Below, piece by piece: positions 23,330 to 36,021 of a DNA stretch of 64,000 bases. Source of the stretch: Jaltomata sinuosa (taxonomy: Eukaryota; Streptophyta; Magnoliopsida; Solanales; Solanaceae); the NCBI GenBank assembly GCA_003996215.1, contig QJPP01000457.1, forward strand, positions 324,822 through 388,821, written 5' to 3'. The notes beneath the pieces are model-generated. The model was given only the letters and a program-made list of their open reading frames with translations. It searched no databases and had not been told where the DNA came from. The position numbers were made by a program, and so were the translations under genes. Within the stretch, counting starts at the first letter, position 1; every line of letters begins with the position of its first letter.

Positions 23330-24343
23330 TGTTGGCAGCATTGTTTCTTCTTCATATTTCACTTCACAACTTCGAATCCTCCACCTCAAAAACTCCCAAA
23401 ACCTCTATTTTCCCACCATTGTTCATCCCTTCTAATTGGAGATTAGTATTGGTTGATCCTTGCTCGTTTATTTGGCTTCTAAGACGGGTAAGTCCACTCT
23501 TAATTTTCCATTTTCTCCATTAAATTCCCTTTTGAGTTCTTAAATGGGTGGGTTGTTTTGTAGCCATATTTCATGTCCGTTTCAGCTTAAATTTTGAGCA
23601 TGTGCTCCCGGGATGGTAAGGAACACATGTGTATTTTTCATTTCCAGTTTTGGGTTGCAGGGCCCACGAGCCCGTTTGTGACCCAGATTTTGACACGGCT
23701 AAAATATTAGCAATATGGGTACCGTTAGCTTTGTATTGACGTGTAGAATATTGTTTTGATAGTGTTTTTGCAAATCGGAGCTTTCCGGAGCAGTTCGAGC
23801 CTGGATAATATCGTTCCTGCAGCTAGTCATCGGATGACATGTAGGTTATGACTTTCCCTACCTAGACTCTGCGTATATAGGCTATAACTGCACTAATTAG
23901 CATCCTTGGATGGGTTGTATAGGTTGGTACCCCAGACCTTGTTTGCCTTTTGGTCCATTTATTTCATACGTTGATTATAGTATTCGCGTAGTATTGTATA
24001 TTACCCTTGTGGTCTTGTGTGGCCTTGTATTGACTCGGGAACATAGATGGTGGATTATTTGGGAATGTCCACGAGTCCCGCACATAGAGATATCCTTTTA
24101 GGCTGGTTATGTCTGCTGAGTAGTTACTAGGTCTGTGCAGGGCTGATAGGAAATGTTTGTGAGCCACTAGGCTAATTTGTATTTGTGTGCAAGCATATCA
24201 TCCATAAGAAAAGTTTTCCCTGCATGTTTTACTTGGTTTTGGCTGCGAGCCACTATAGATGGTTTTTCCTAAACTTGCATGGCCCCGGGGGCCTATTTTT
24301 GGTATAACCTAATGATGACATGGGATTTTGGATGATTTCACAC

Positions 24344-24568
24344 TTGATTTTCTACTGATACTAGGATCTGCTTGGCGGAGTACTACACCTGATTTTCTAC
24401 TATTACTAGGCTCTGCTGAGCAGAGTACTACACCTGATTTTCTACTGATACTAGGCTCCGCTGGGGGGAGTACTACACCTGATTTTCTAATGATACTAGG
24501 CTATGCTGGGCAGAGTACTACACGTGATTTCCTACTGTTACTAGGCTCTGCTGGGCGGAGCACTAGAC
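24344..24568 (+). repeat. 45-bp tandem array in the B LTR
   Basis: Five units of exactly 45 bp (24344, 24389, 24434, 24479, 24524), each beginning CTGATTTTCTACT and ending GTACTACAC, with a partial sixth. The A LTRs carry at most a diverged single unit in this place. Because 45 is a multiple of three, one frame stays open across the array (15-residue period), but nothing suggests it is translated. Confidence 0.9.
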
Positions 24569-25008
24569 CTGATTTTATAACCGATTTAGACTCGGATACG
24601 CTCTGGGCACTCTCTGAGAGGGTTATTGATACTTTTATCACTTATTTAGACCCGAGTATACTTTGGGCACTCTTTGAGAGGATCTTTTGAGATTACTACT
24701 ACTGTTTTAGACCTAGATCATTTCTGGGCACGTACTTTGAGGTTCTGATTCTTTGAGATTTCACATTCGTTACTGTATATGGTCAGGGACCTCCATGGGC
24801 CCTCCGTTCCATGACCTGGCTAGGAGCCAAGCGTGCCGGAGGAGGGGTATATGGCGTAGGATTAGGTATAGCAGGCACGTCCCACCATGGATCCTTTTAC
24901 TGGTGCGTCGGGCATGCTTGGTGAGGTGCATACAAAGTTACTATTACCGGTTCCATCATTATCATCATCATGCATATTTCACTCGGATTCCACCCAGTGT
25001 TGTGAATG

Positions 25009-25166
25009 GCGCTCGCCACGTCGCTAATGGCGAGAGGCGAGGCGAGGCGACGGCATCTCGCCTCCTGTCTCCATGGCGACTGGAGATTGAAAAGGCGATG
25101 CCATGGCGATATGGCGACGCCATGGCGATAAGGCGAGGCGACGGCGAGGCTATAAAAGGCGACAGC
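25009..25166 (+). repeat. Left subterminal GGCGA array of the hAT element
   Basis: At least a dozen GGCGA words and a few inverted TCGCC words lie within about 160 bases. Subterminal short repeats of this sort are the usual transposase-binding sites of hAT elements. The right end carries a smaller array. Confidence 0.8.
25151..25159 (+). promoter_or_regulatory. TATA box of the hAT transposase gene
   Basis: TATAAAAGG sits at the inner edge of the left GGCGA array. A leader follows with a probable 5'-UTR intron, donor TCCG/GTAAGT at 25372 and acceptor TTAACAG ending at 25688, eight bases before the ATG. Confidence 0.6.
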
Positions 25167-25480
25167 TTTTAATTTTTTTTAAAAAATTAGGGTTTTAAGA
25201 GATAAAAGGTATTTTTAGGGCTTAGGCTTGTTTTAAGAGAACCTACCACTACCAAACGACGGGAGGCGACCTAGTACCTACCACCTCCGGCGGCGACTGC
25301 TCTGCTCTGCAACTCCGGCGGCTACTGCTCTCCACCTCCGGCGGTGAGCCGGCGACTACTCTGCACCTCCGGTAAGTAACTCTTTTTCTTTTCTTTTTCT
25401 ACTTTCTTCTTCTACTTTCTTCTTCTACTTCTTTTTCTACTTTCTTCTACTTCTAAGTTCTCCCTCTGTTTTTTTCTCTT

Positions 25481-25549
25481 CTTTCTCCTCTGTTTTTTCT
25501 CTTCTTTCTCCTCTGTTTTTTCTCTTCTTTCTCCTCTGTTTTTTCTCTT
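25481..25549 (+). repeat. 23-bp CT-rich tandem repeat in the hAT 5'-UTR intron
   Basis: Three identical units beginning CTTTCTCCTCTG, preceded by a partial unit. It lies in the pyrimidine-rich part of the probable leader intron. Confidence 0.85.
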
Positions 25550-25696
25550 TCTTTCTCTGTTTTTTCCCTCCTCTCATCCTCTGTTTACTGACTTCTGTTA
25601 TTTGTTATATAACAAATTATTTTCTCTTCATTTGTTATTTGTTATATAATAATTAGTAATTAATATCGTAATTGTTGATCATTAACAGCAATTTCA

Positions 25697-28306
25697 ATGG
25701 CGTCTCAATCTAATAGTAGCAAACAAAAGGACATTGGATGGAATTATGGTTCACAAGGACCATCAAGAGACTCAGTTATATGTAACTTTTGTCGACGTAC
25801 TATCAATGGTGGTATTACTCGGTTCAAGCAACATTTGATAGGTGGAAATAAAAATGTAAAAATATGTGCATCTTGTCCGGGAGATATTAGGGAAGAGGTG
25901 AAGACATTTGTTGAAAGCAAAGTCGCGGCTAATCCAAAGAATCAAAGATATGAGCCAACGTATAATATCATTGATGATGATATGAATGAATATGAAGAAA
26001 TGATGCCTCCCTCCAAAACTCAAAGAATGTCTTCCAGTGGTAGTGTATCATCCTCGGCACCACGAAATGTGACGAAAGGTCCCATGAATATGTATTTTCC
26101 ACAGAAATCACAACAAGATACAGGCTTTGAAAAGGGAGGAGTAGGAGGAGGACGAGGAATTGATGACACAAAAAAGATTTTAAGGGAGCGGGCTGTAAAT
26201 GCTTTTGCAGTATGGATGTATGATGCGGGCCTCCCTTTTAATTGTGTTAATTATGAATCATTTGATAACTTCATAGAGGCGGTAGGACAACATGGCCCGG
26301 GAATGAAGCCTCCTACCTATCATGAAGTTAGAGTTCCTCAGCTAAAGAAAGAAGTGAAGAAAGTAGATGAACTAGTTGAGAAGCATAAAGTTCAGTGGCA
26401 AAAGTATGGTTGTTCCATTATGATGGACAAATGGACAGCACGAAATGGAAAGATGATCATTAATATTTTGGTGAATTGTCCAATAGGTAGCATTTTTCTT
26501 GGTTCTGTTGATGCTAGTAATGAGTCTACCACTGGCACTAAAATGTACAGCTTGTTTGAGAAGACAATTGAGGAAATTGGACCGGAAAATGTCACTCAAG
26601 TTGTCACTGATAACGCCAGTGAAAATGTGAAAGTGGGTGATCTGATGAAGGGTGTTTACCCACATATCTATTGGACTCCGTGTGCTACCCATTGCATCAA
26701 TTTGATGTTTGGGGACATATTCAAGATTAACCCATATGCTTCAGGTACCTAATAGCTCCTGCTCTCCTCTCTTCTAACTTCTAAGTTCTAATTTTCTTTA
26801 AACTTTATAGTTAATACTTAATACTTATTAAGCTAATAATTACTATAATGTCTTCTACAGTTTTTAAGAAGGCCACCAAGGTAGTTTCTTACATAAGTCA
26901 AAGGCCGTTGTTGTTGAATTTGATGAGAAACTTTACCAATGAAAGAAACTTGGTGAAACCGGCCAAGACAAGATTCGCAACGGCCTTTTTGACTTTGGAA
27001 GCTATGTACCGACAAAAGAGGAACTTGAGAGCTTTGATCGTCTCTAATGAATGGACTTCAAGTAAATTTGCGAAGGAAGCTTTGGGGAAAGATGTTTCCA
27101 CCATTCTTTATTCGGCACACTTTTGGAACGATGTTGTCAAAGCTCTTAGAGTTTGTGGTCCTTTGGTCACAATGCTTCGCTTGGTGGATGGGGAAAAAAG
27201 ACCCCCAATGGGCTATATGCTTGAAGCAATGGATAAGGCGAAGGAAAGCATTGAACGGGCTTTTCATGGAGTTCAGAGGCATTATGAGACAGTCTTTGAA
27301 ATAATTGATACAAGGTGGACTGACCAACTCAAATGACCTTTGCATTCAGCAGGCTATGTTTTGAATCCGGGATTGTATTTTAAATCCACTATGGATCAAG
27401 CTAAAATTGCTGAAGTGTGGATGAATTACTATACTTGTGTTGAGACGATGGTCCCCAATGTTACAACACAAGATACACTAGTTGGTGAGCTTGCTCAGTA
27501 CAAGAATGCAAGTGGATTGTTTGGTTCTGGTCAAGTTGTTAGAGCCAGAGACACAAGGTCACCGGGTAAGTGAATTGGTTTAGTTGTCTTTATTATAGTT
27601 TTAGTGCTTTACTTAAGTTATTGACTTTTTTATACTTATTAACCTTCAAATTTATTATTCTATAGTTGAATGGTGGTCGCTATTTGGAGGCGGAACTCTG
27701 GCTTTGCAAAAGTTTGCCATGAGAGTATTAAGTCTAACTTGTAGCTCATCCGGATGCGAGCGAAATTGGAGTGTGTTTGAACATATGAGAAAGATTTATT
27801 ACATTCTTATTTCTATATTGAAGCGATTATTATTAGTATCTAATTAGTAATTACTTTCTACAACTCATGCGCAGATTCATTCCAAAAAGAGGAATAGGCT
27901 TGAGTTATCGCGTCTCAATGATCTAGTGTACATTAAGTACAATAGAACATTGACACGTCGTTATGATGTTCGCGATACCATTGATCCTATTAGCTTGGAT
28001 AATATTGATGATGCTAATGAATGGTTACTTGGTGGCCCCGAAGATCAAGAAGATGAACTAGTATATGAGGAAGGTGATCTTACTTGGGGTACTGTTGCTA
28101 TGGCAGCTGGAGTTGATGATAATGTCTATGATCTTAGGAGAAAGTCTTCAAGTTCAAGGTCAAGGTCACTTGACAAGGGAAAAGCTACAAGTTCAAGTCA
28201 GACTCGGACACTAGTTGATGAAGAATCCGAGGAGGAAGAAGATGAGGGGCAATATAATAAAATGCATGTTGGACTTGAAGATTATGAAAATCTCGAAGAA
28301 GAATAA
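25697..28306 (+). pseudogene. hAT transposase, four exons, one premature stop and one broken splice donor
   Basis: Exons 25697-26744, 26861-27565, 27666-27784 and 27875-28306 sum to 768 codons including the stop, all in phase. Exon 1 carries a BED-type zinc finger (CNFC, then FKQHL and CASCP), then a DUF659 domain with MDKWTARNGK, the second Asp in VVTDNASENV and CATHC. Exon 3 holds the dimerization domain with EWWSLFGG and SGCERNWSVFEH, whose Glu is the likely third catalytic residue. Exon 4 has a Ser/acidic tail. Introns 1 and 2 have GT-AG ends. Two defects are seen: a TGA at 27334-27336 (codon 508) where related proteins have Arg, and AT for GT at the exon 3 donor (27785). Both are single G/C-to-A/T changes. 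The protein would cut and paste the element. Confidence 0.9.
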
Positions 28307-28494
28307 ACTTTTAGAGTTTTATTATTGCTTGTTTATGGATTGTTGAATTATCATTAAAGTTTTAGACTTTTAGTATCTACTATCTACTATCTATTTTTAG
28401 TTTTTGAATTGAAATATTTGCTAATATATTATTCCTATTGAGATTTTAATTATTTATATGTGCAATTAAATATTTTAATTTTTTGGTACTAATT

Positions 28495-28575
28495 GGCGCC
28501 ACACTTCAAAAAGGCGAGCGCCTCGCCGCGTGGCGAGGCAGAGCCTTGTCGCCTTTTGTCGCCTTTCGCCGTCCA
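28495..28575 (+). repeat. Right subterminal GGCGA/TCGCC array of the hAT element
   Basis: Two GGCGA and several inverted TCGCC words lie within 80 bases of the right end, mirroring the left array. Between 28307 and 28494 only AT-rich 3' untranslated sequence is seen. Confidence 0.75.
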
Positions 28576-29797
28576 AAACACTGATTCCACCCTTGTTTGT
28601 TGTGTGTTCAGTGTACGCTCAGGTTGTATGGGCGGCCGAAGGGTTTGTTTTCACTTGATTGTGTTCCTCGGTTGTATGGGCGGCCGTTGGGACTGTAGGT
28701 AGATTATATTTACTCTTGTCTTTATTGAGAGCTTGTCATGGCTTACAGTTCTGGTCGATTAGCAGTTTTTAACCTGTTGAGGCATCGTCCTTGGGACTGA
28801 GCTTATTGAGGGGTTGGTGGGTCCCATCTTCTTGAGATTCTGGTTTCGTAGCTTTCTGAGTGATTATGGGATTTCGATTCATGTTTGTCCTGGTTGAGTG
28901 GTAGTTTGGATACTCTTGAGTTAGTAATTCCATCTTAGGCTTGACTTGTGAGTGGTTTACGGCTATTTTACCTTGGTGTTTGATATCTTAGGCTTGTTTC
29001 TATTAGTATGTGATTTCTAGTTCGATTTGCTGGTTTGCTTTCTTTCTTGCTCGTTATTTGAGGTTACCGGTATACCGCCCATCTCTATAAATTCTCTTTT
29101 TATATACTATTGTTGCAAGGATTCCAGGTGTGTTCTTCTTCCTTACACCTGTGTTTCTATGTTATGTATATGTTTGTGCTAGAATGTATACTTGTAGCTC
29201 TTGGTTGATTGCGTCTTGTGCTAGTTCCTTGTGCTTCTCTCTTGCTTCCGTGACTGCTTTCTTGTATTCTGCTTATTACTGCCTTTATATCTTATATGCG
29301 CTCAGTCGGTCGATGATGCCTACTGAGTACCCATTGTCTTGGTGCTCATACTACACTTCTGCACTTCTTGGTGCAGATATTAGTTGAGTTTTCGCTGTTG
29401 ATCGCGTTAGAGACTCATGCAACTTTTGGACATTCGAGACTATGGTGAGCGCCTGACGGTCGGGGCTTGGCCATATCTCATCTGTTGTACTGTTACTCCT
29501 TGTACTTTCAGAAACAGATTTATATTGTATTTTGTTACTTCTAGCACTTGTATTCTATTAGAAACTTCTGTACTATCGATACCAAGTCTTGGAGTTGGTG
29601 TAGTATCATTTGTAAATATATTTTGGGTTGTTTCTTCCGCGTGTCTTATCTTTATATTCAGTTTCCGCTTCTTTCTGCTTGTTGTGCGTAATTGGTTAGG
29701 TAGTAGTCCATTACTAACCGTTCCGGGCTACGGGGGATTGGTTCGCCTACTAGGGGGTTGTAGGTGCCATCATGACCTGAGAAATCGGGTCGTGACA

Positions 29798-32700
29798 ATA
29801 ATTTATTTATATTTTTAAATGATATTCTTTGTTTGATAATTATCGTTAATTATTATTTTTATCTACTAAATTATATATATGTAGTATGTTATTAATTAAA
29901 TAGCATTCCAATTTTAATTTCTCTCTCAATATATTTAAATTCTAGTCACCTTTTATCTATTTAATGTCAATTGTAGCCTGAATTGAGTCCAATTGGCCAG
30001 ATTTTAAAATTTTAATTTAATTCCCAGTTCTTTTGATCTTAACCCTTCATCATTTCACATCCAATGGCTCCCAATTAATCTAACCTTACTTTCCATTTTT
30101 AATTACATATACACCCAAAATCCCTAATTACACTCTCTCCCACTCCATCCACCACCGCTCCTCTGCTCTCTCATTCTCTCAACTCCGTCCACACCACCAT
30201 GCACCATCACCACCGCCCTTCTCTCCACTCTTCTCCCTCGTCTCCGCCAGCCACCACCAGCCGCCCTATTGTCCCTCTCCTTTCCTCCACCGCCTCACTT
30301 CTTATCCTCCCTCCACACGCATCACCGCCCACCACTGCTCTGGCCACCCTCCAGCCAGAGAATCACCAGCCAACGCCACCCTCTCTCCTCCACTTTCTTA
30401 TTTCCCTTTCGCCTCCCTCTACCGCCACCAGCCAACGCCACCCCTCCAACTCTTATCCGGCGAAACCCCACCAATAATCCCGCCATAAACCACCAGTAAA
30501 CACCACCAAAATCCATAAAACAGAATCGATACTCTCCTAGTTGCTCCTATAAAGACCCAAAAAAAACCAATATCTAGTTGCTCTCTAGCAGGGTTTCAAG
30601 GAGTTTCGAAGAAGATCTCACGAGCCTCACATCACTGGTTCTGTTGGTAGAATATTCTCGAGAATGGTCAACAACCATGGACTGCGTCTCATCAGGTCTC
30701 AGTTAATAATCTTAATTTATGACGTATTGAATTCCTTTCGATATGTTCTTTTCAATTCTGTTCTATTCCATTATGATTGTGTTCTTGACAATGCTTAGAG
30801 TTGAAATTAGTTTGTGTTAAATGATGTGTTCTGTCGAAAATTATCAATTCTGGCTTCTCTGCGACTGTGTTATCAATACATGAAACCACTAGTTATTACT
30901 ATTGTGTATGCAGTTCCAATTCTGTGATATACTCAACTTTGGTTAAGGATTTTGTACTAGTGATATTTGCAGTAGAAATACATGTACATGTGAGTTAAAA
31001 AGAATCTCGATGAACTGTGTCCTACTTGCTATATCTTCACTTTTGATTGGAATCGACTGTGAGCATAATATTTGTCGTCCTTATTTGATTTTTGTAACAA
31101 CCTTTCATTTGCTTATTTATTTATCAATTATAGTAATTAGAAGATTTTACTCCATTATTAGTCGGGTGAATCTATCTCCTTCTCTTTCAAGCGACAGTCC
31201 CCTAACTTTGATACTTTAGTAAAGAATGATTGATTACCTTTTCTCGGGCTGATTTTGATTCTGGGTAGCATGTTACTTGTTAATTATGGCAATTGAAATA
31301 TTCTTGCTGAATATGCTAATTCAAAGAAGTATATGACAACCTTAATACTTGCCTATTTTTGGTTAAATTTTGATTGACTTATGTTGATTGATTTGTCTAT
31401 TCATAAAAGGAAAATTTAGCATGTTAGCTGGTCTACTATTCTCTCAAAGTCTGGACAAATTCTTACTTGTCTAATTATGGTAATATCGACATGATTTGTC
31501 TCACTTGTTTAAGGAAAATAGCCTCTTTGATTGATTCTATGAATATTTTCTTCCCTCCCCTAACTAATTTTCACTACTTTAATACTTGCTTATTTATGAT
31601 ATGATTTGATTAGTTCTACACCTAATGGATTCGAGTGCTTGGCTTTCGAAAAATTTATGGTAAAAATGGCTGATTTTATTGTGTATATCTTGATTTGAAA
31701 TCTTGTGACAGCTTCATTGCTTATCTATTTAAGGTAAATTTGAGCCTGGTCAATTGGCTTTTCTTGTTTAAGGAAGGATTGCTTATGATTGATTCTCTTA
31801 CTATTTCTACTTCCTTTAGTGTTATATGGTAGCCATTGGTACTTGTTTATTTTTGGAAAAAATCTGAATAACTATACTTTTAATTTATTTACTGCTCCAT
31901 CTAAGGAAAAGAAATTCCTTGATTAATTCTGGCTTTATTTCATAAGTCATTCTCTGCTATTAAAAGGGCAACTCTTCTCCTCTCTTGGCATGAGCAGAAA
32001 TTCACACTAAAAGGTCTCTCCATCTCTAAAAACACTGTTTTTAGTCTCTTTCCTTGGATACTCACTAAAGAATAAACTTTTTCCCTGTTTTTCTAATTCT
32101 CTGTTGGCTGTAAGATAAGGAAGCACTGGCTACGCGGTTTATATCTTCCTTGACACAAGCATTGCCCAGAATCCTTGAGATTCTCGTGATCTTGACATGT
32201 TGAGGATTGGTTATTTATTTGGGTATCGCTGCTTGATTCGCCACTACATGTTACTGCTGTTTCTTTGGATTGTTTGTTATTTACCCGCCTTCTTAACTGG
32301 TCAGTCGCTCATCCGCCTTCTATCTATGTTTTGTAACTTTCCTTAAATTTATTTGAATCTGTGTTGTGGCTAATTCCGTTACACTGGCTGGTTTGGTTGA
32401 ATTCACTTGGATTGCTCTAATTTCAACTAGTTTAGACTTGCTTCCTGGAATTGTTGGTAATTGTACTCGGTATGCCATATCTTATTGTTGATATTGAAAA
32501 CATGCCTTTAGTATTCCATGTCAACTTTTGTTGTTCCAAATTGCTTGTACAGCCGTATAGGTTAAAGTGAGGGTCGCGTCCATACTCAGATAGCATGTTT
32601 TTACCCTGAGCCTTCTGGATGTGTAAACACCTAAATATTGCATTTAAATTTGTCCATAAGAATTGTCCTGGATGTGGTCCTTTGTCTCTGTATTTTGAAT

Positions 32701-34415
32701 GGGATTGTGTGCAACTATGTTAGTTGTATCATGATCTATGCAGTCCTTTGGGGCAACTTACATGCTATCTACGTGTATTTTTTTTGTATGTGCATTTGAC
32801 GTAGTTAAACAGGGACTTGAACGCGTTTGTGAACCATGAAGAGTCTGCCTGGGTGGGGGAAATTTCGAAACTCCAAAGCTTCATTTTAGCTTGATGGGAC
32901 CGTTATCCTATTATTTATTCGTTTGTGTTTTAATAAATTTGTATAAATGCTATAAAACTGTGAACGAGGGGGCTGCCCGGGGCAGGGAAATTGTGTGCTA
33001 TGTGTTTCATTTTTAATTCTCAGTTTCTTACACCTCTTTTATTGGAAAAAAATGTTTTTTTTAAAGCGCCACGTCAATGGTTTAAATCAATTTGCATTTC
33101 TTCATTAAAGTCATTGTTTGGTTCTCTTTTTCACAATTCGGGACTAAATGTGACACTATTATTTCAACTATATAAATACCATCTCCTAACCTATAGGTAG
33201 AGGGAAGGTTAAAAACAAAGGAATTACGAGGTCTAATTCCTAATCTTTAATTAAGCCGATGCATCCTCGGGAGTACCATCTATCAAAGTTTTCTCTAAAG
33301 GAGGTTATGTGTATTTATATTTAAATATGTTTATGTGCCTATGTTCAAAACACAAATCTTTTACTTATATTTCAAAATTACATTATTACTATTTTAAATT
33401 CTAAATCGACCTCAAAAACAAATTGTTGCTATGGTGAAAGAGCGCGATTAATAATATCGTGGTCTCATTCCTATAAAGCAACAAATATTTTAAGTCTTTT
33501 AAAATTCTCTAATGACTTTATTTAAACTTCAAATATATTTATTCTTATGAAATTAGCTTTGTTATTATTTATTTTTATTTCTTTATTTGTTTGGGGGTAG
33601 TTACTACCTTATTTGGAGAACGGTAATATTATGTAGTTTTCACTTGTGTAAACTTAGTTGAATAATGAATTACTTATAATTAGTTAATTTTCTTTACTAT
33701 AATTTCTCTCTTCTCACTTATCTAATAACTTTTGTATGATTAATCGCCTAGTTATTTATTCATCTTAAAATAAAAGTTTCCTAATTAGTCACCTAGTTAT
33801 TTAAATTTGTATTAATCAAGTAAAAATTAAGTTTTTTATGTTTAGTTCTACTTACTTGTTTTAATTAATTAATAAAATGAATGTCTTCTTTAATCACTTT
33901 AATCACTTAGTTTTCTTAGTTATTAGGCAATAATTTACGTCTAGCTTATTTATTCATTTTAAAATAAAGATTTTTCTATGTCAATCACCTAGTTATTTAA
34001 ATTCACATGTTAAGAAAATAGGTTATTTTTTTTAGTGAATGAATCAATTTGTTTAATTATTTATTGCTTGTTTTAGAAATTACGTTTAATTTGTTTACTT
34101 GTCTTAAAATAAATTTGTATGTTTATCACATAGTCATTTTAGTTTAATAAATTATTTTGACTCTATGTTTATAACTAATCTCCCCACATAACAATGAATC
34201 CAGCAGGGATTCACATTTGTGCATCTTCCTTTTGAGGTAATTTGAATCCTTACCTAATTTTTGGTGACGTAGACTTTAAAATTTAATCGTAATTAGTTAG
34301 AATGGTGCCCTAACGTACCTCAATTCGTTGGGTAGCGACTCTTCACGCTCTTTTATCCTAAAAAAGAGTTGTCATGTCGATAGCCTACTTTTCGCGAGAA
34401 AAATGGGGCGCGACA
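29798..34415 (+). mobile_element. Ogre/Tat-like element, 3' LTR, lacking its first ~258 bases
   Basis: It aligns with 1614-7422 of the left LTR, without the LINE, and ends GGGGCGCGACA at 34415, followed by TTCTA (left flank GTCTA). The first 258 or so bases are missing where element B ends, so the stack of A and B was joined to this LTR by a deletion and not by a clean insertion. No gene is seen in it. Confidence 0.8.
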
Positions 34416-34420
34416 TTCTA

Positions 34421-36021
34421 AACCAGTTTAAGTTTCCTCACGATGATTTTAACTATGGGTTTTGCTTCCAGACAAGTATTCATGATTACCAATCACTTCA
34501 GTCCAGCTGTTTTAAGTACAAAAGAACTATGCATGATTTAGCAGGCTTCAACCTACCTTCAATATGATCTACAAAATATGTTTTAAATATTTACAGTTTT
34601 GACATTCATATATATCACATGATACAAATCGTTCTCATGCATTATTAGTCAGGCACTCAGTTAGAATTACATGATTAGAATGCTTCAGTCTCAGTAATAT
34701 TTTGCATTCTCCGAACATCAGTATATTTGAGCTATTCAGTATTTCAGTTTAAATTCATTGCTTAGATATATTCAGTGGGAAGTAGATTTAGTACCGAGTG
34801 GATGAAGGGATGAAGGCTCACTCGTCAATTTAGGCTGAGATATTTAGTAGAAGTTTCTGAGTCCCAGAACTACGGCACCACTGTAGGTTCTAAAGGGGTC
34901 ACCTGTCAGATTAGGCATAACACCCTTGTCCCTAGTGGACGTCATTTTAGTGGATCCACATCAGATTCGTTTGTACCCTTGGCAAGGTATGAACACCCTT
35001 CCATCCACGGTTACAATTTGGCCCCATAGTTAGCTCAGCTTGGGGTATGTCGGTTAATAGTAGCTATCACAGCCCATATTCATTATTGCATGAACTTATA
35101 TTCAGTTATTCAGTTTAGTATTATACAGTTGCTTGTTTATATACTTAGTCATTGCATCGGCTTATACCTTTCAGCTTGCATTCAATACACTATATCATTA
35201 TTTTCAGCATGTTAAGTAGAAGGAACTCACCTAAGGATTTACTTTAAATATGACTTTTAGCATGACTCATGACTTTCAGCTTAGTTGCACTATTTCATGA
35301 TTTATAGAAAGAATTCATCTTTTCCAGTCCATGGGTCTCCCAAGTAACAGTTTTACTTATCTTAAAATATAAGGATCTCACAGTTACAGTTCAAATGGGA
35401 CTTACACCCTCTTCAGTAAAAGGGCTTATGTTTTACAATTTTGACTTATGTACTTCAGATGTTATACTTAGTCCAGTTATCAGCCATGCTTTCAGTATAC
35501 ATGTTTTCTCATGATTCCAAAATTAGTGCATTTTCTCACATGCTCAGTACATTCAAAGTACTGATCGCATACCTTCTTGTGATGCATCCTTTTGATAATG
35601 CAGGTTTTAGTGCTAGTTTCGAGGATCATGGTTAGACAAATCGCAACTTTCAACCAGTAGGGAACGAGTTCTCCTTTTTTCAGGACTCCATTCAGTTACT
35701 AGTTTAGTGGTTATTTCAGTTGTTATATATTGATTAAAGATAGTCAGAGTTTATGTCCTGGCTAACCATAGTCAGTGTTAGTAGAGGCTTCATAGACAGT
35801 CAGACAATAAGTCAGTTAGTTGTATCAGTTTTCAAATGCTATATCTCAGTTTATGAAAGTTTATTTTGTTTTAATATTTCTTTCAAGAGCTCAGCACATT
35901 TCAGCTTTCGCCTTATCTTTCAGTATGTATCTCAGTAGTATGCCAGGCCATGAGTTAGTTTGGGGTCACTTGTGACTCTAAGCATCGTGTTACGTCCAGA
36001 GTATAGGCTCGGGGTATGACA
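34421..36021 (+). mobile_element. LTR of element D, right piece
   Basis: It continues the LTR begun at 1236. It shares with the C LTR a block (about 34770-35060) with ACCGAGTGGATGAAGGGAT, GGTTCTAAAGGGGT and CTTGGGGTATGTCGGTTAA, and ends GGGGTATGACA at 36021. The following TACTG matches the left flank TACTA in four of five bases. No convincing primer site follows, so a solo LTR is the best reading; a very degenerate primer site (ACTGGTTTGAG) cannot be ruled out. Confidence 0.65.

Larger units (their letters stand above)
24995..28583 (+). mobile_element. hAT transposon (DUF659-type), nearly intact
   Basis: The 3589-bp element is flanked by a perfect 8-bp duplication, ATTCCACC (24987-24994 and 28584-28591), the duplication length of hAT elements. 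The ends are imperfect inverted repeats starting CAGTGTT, with 12 of 17 outer bases paired. The A LTR at about 16150 carries the corresponding unoccupied site. It contains one four-exon transposase gene and arrays of GGCGA words at both ends. Confidence 0.95.
22413..29797 (+). mobile_element. Element B, 3' LTR (split by hAT)
   Basis: The LTR starts TGTAATGACC at 22413 and ends GGGTCGTGACA at 29797. Removing the hAT element and one copy of its target leaves about 3.8 kb. It matches the A LTRs in reverse orientation. It holds a 33-bp tandem array, a TATA-like box, a splice-donor-like GACGG/GTAAGT (donor at 23488) and a 45-bp tandem array. After 29797 the sequence passes directly into the middle of the Ogre-like 3' LTR. 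Confidence 0.8.

Noticed and set aside
23082..23355. Minus-strand frames rich in Cys, Ala and Gly over the 33-bp array
   Set aside because: They are antisense translations of the tandem array with no further support.
24328..24690. 120-codon frame with a 15-residue repeat
   Set aside because: The periodic frame follows automatically from a 45-bp tandem repeat without stops; no start context or homology supports it.
27785..27874. A U12-type AT-AC intron in the hAT gene
   Set aside because: The intron ends in AG and the start reads ATGAGAAAG, which is best explained as a mutated GTGAG donor.
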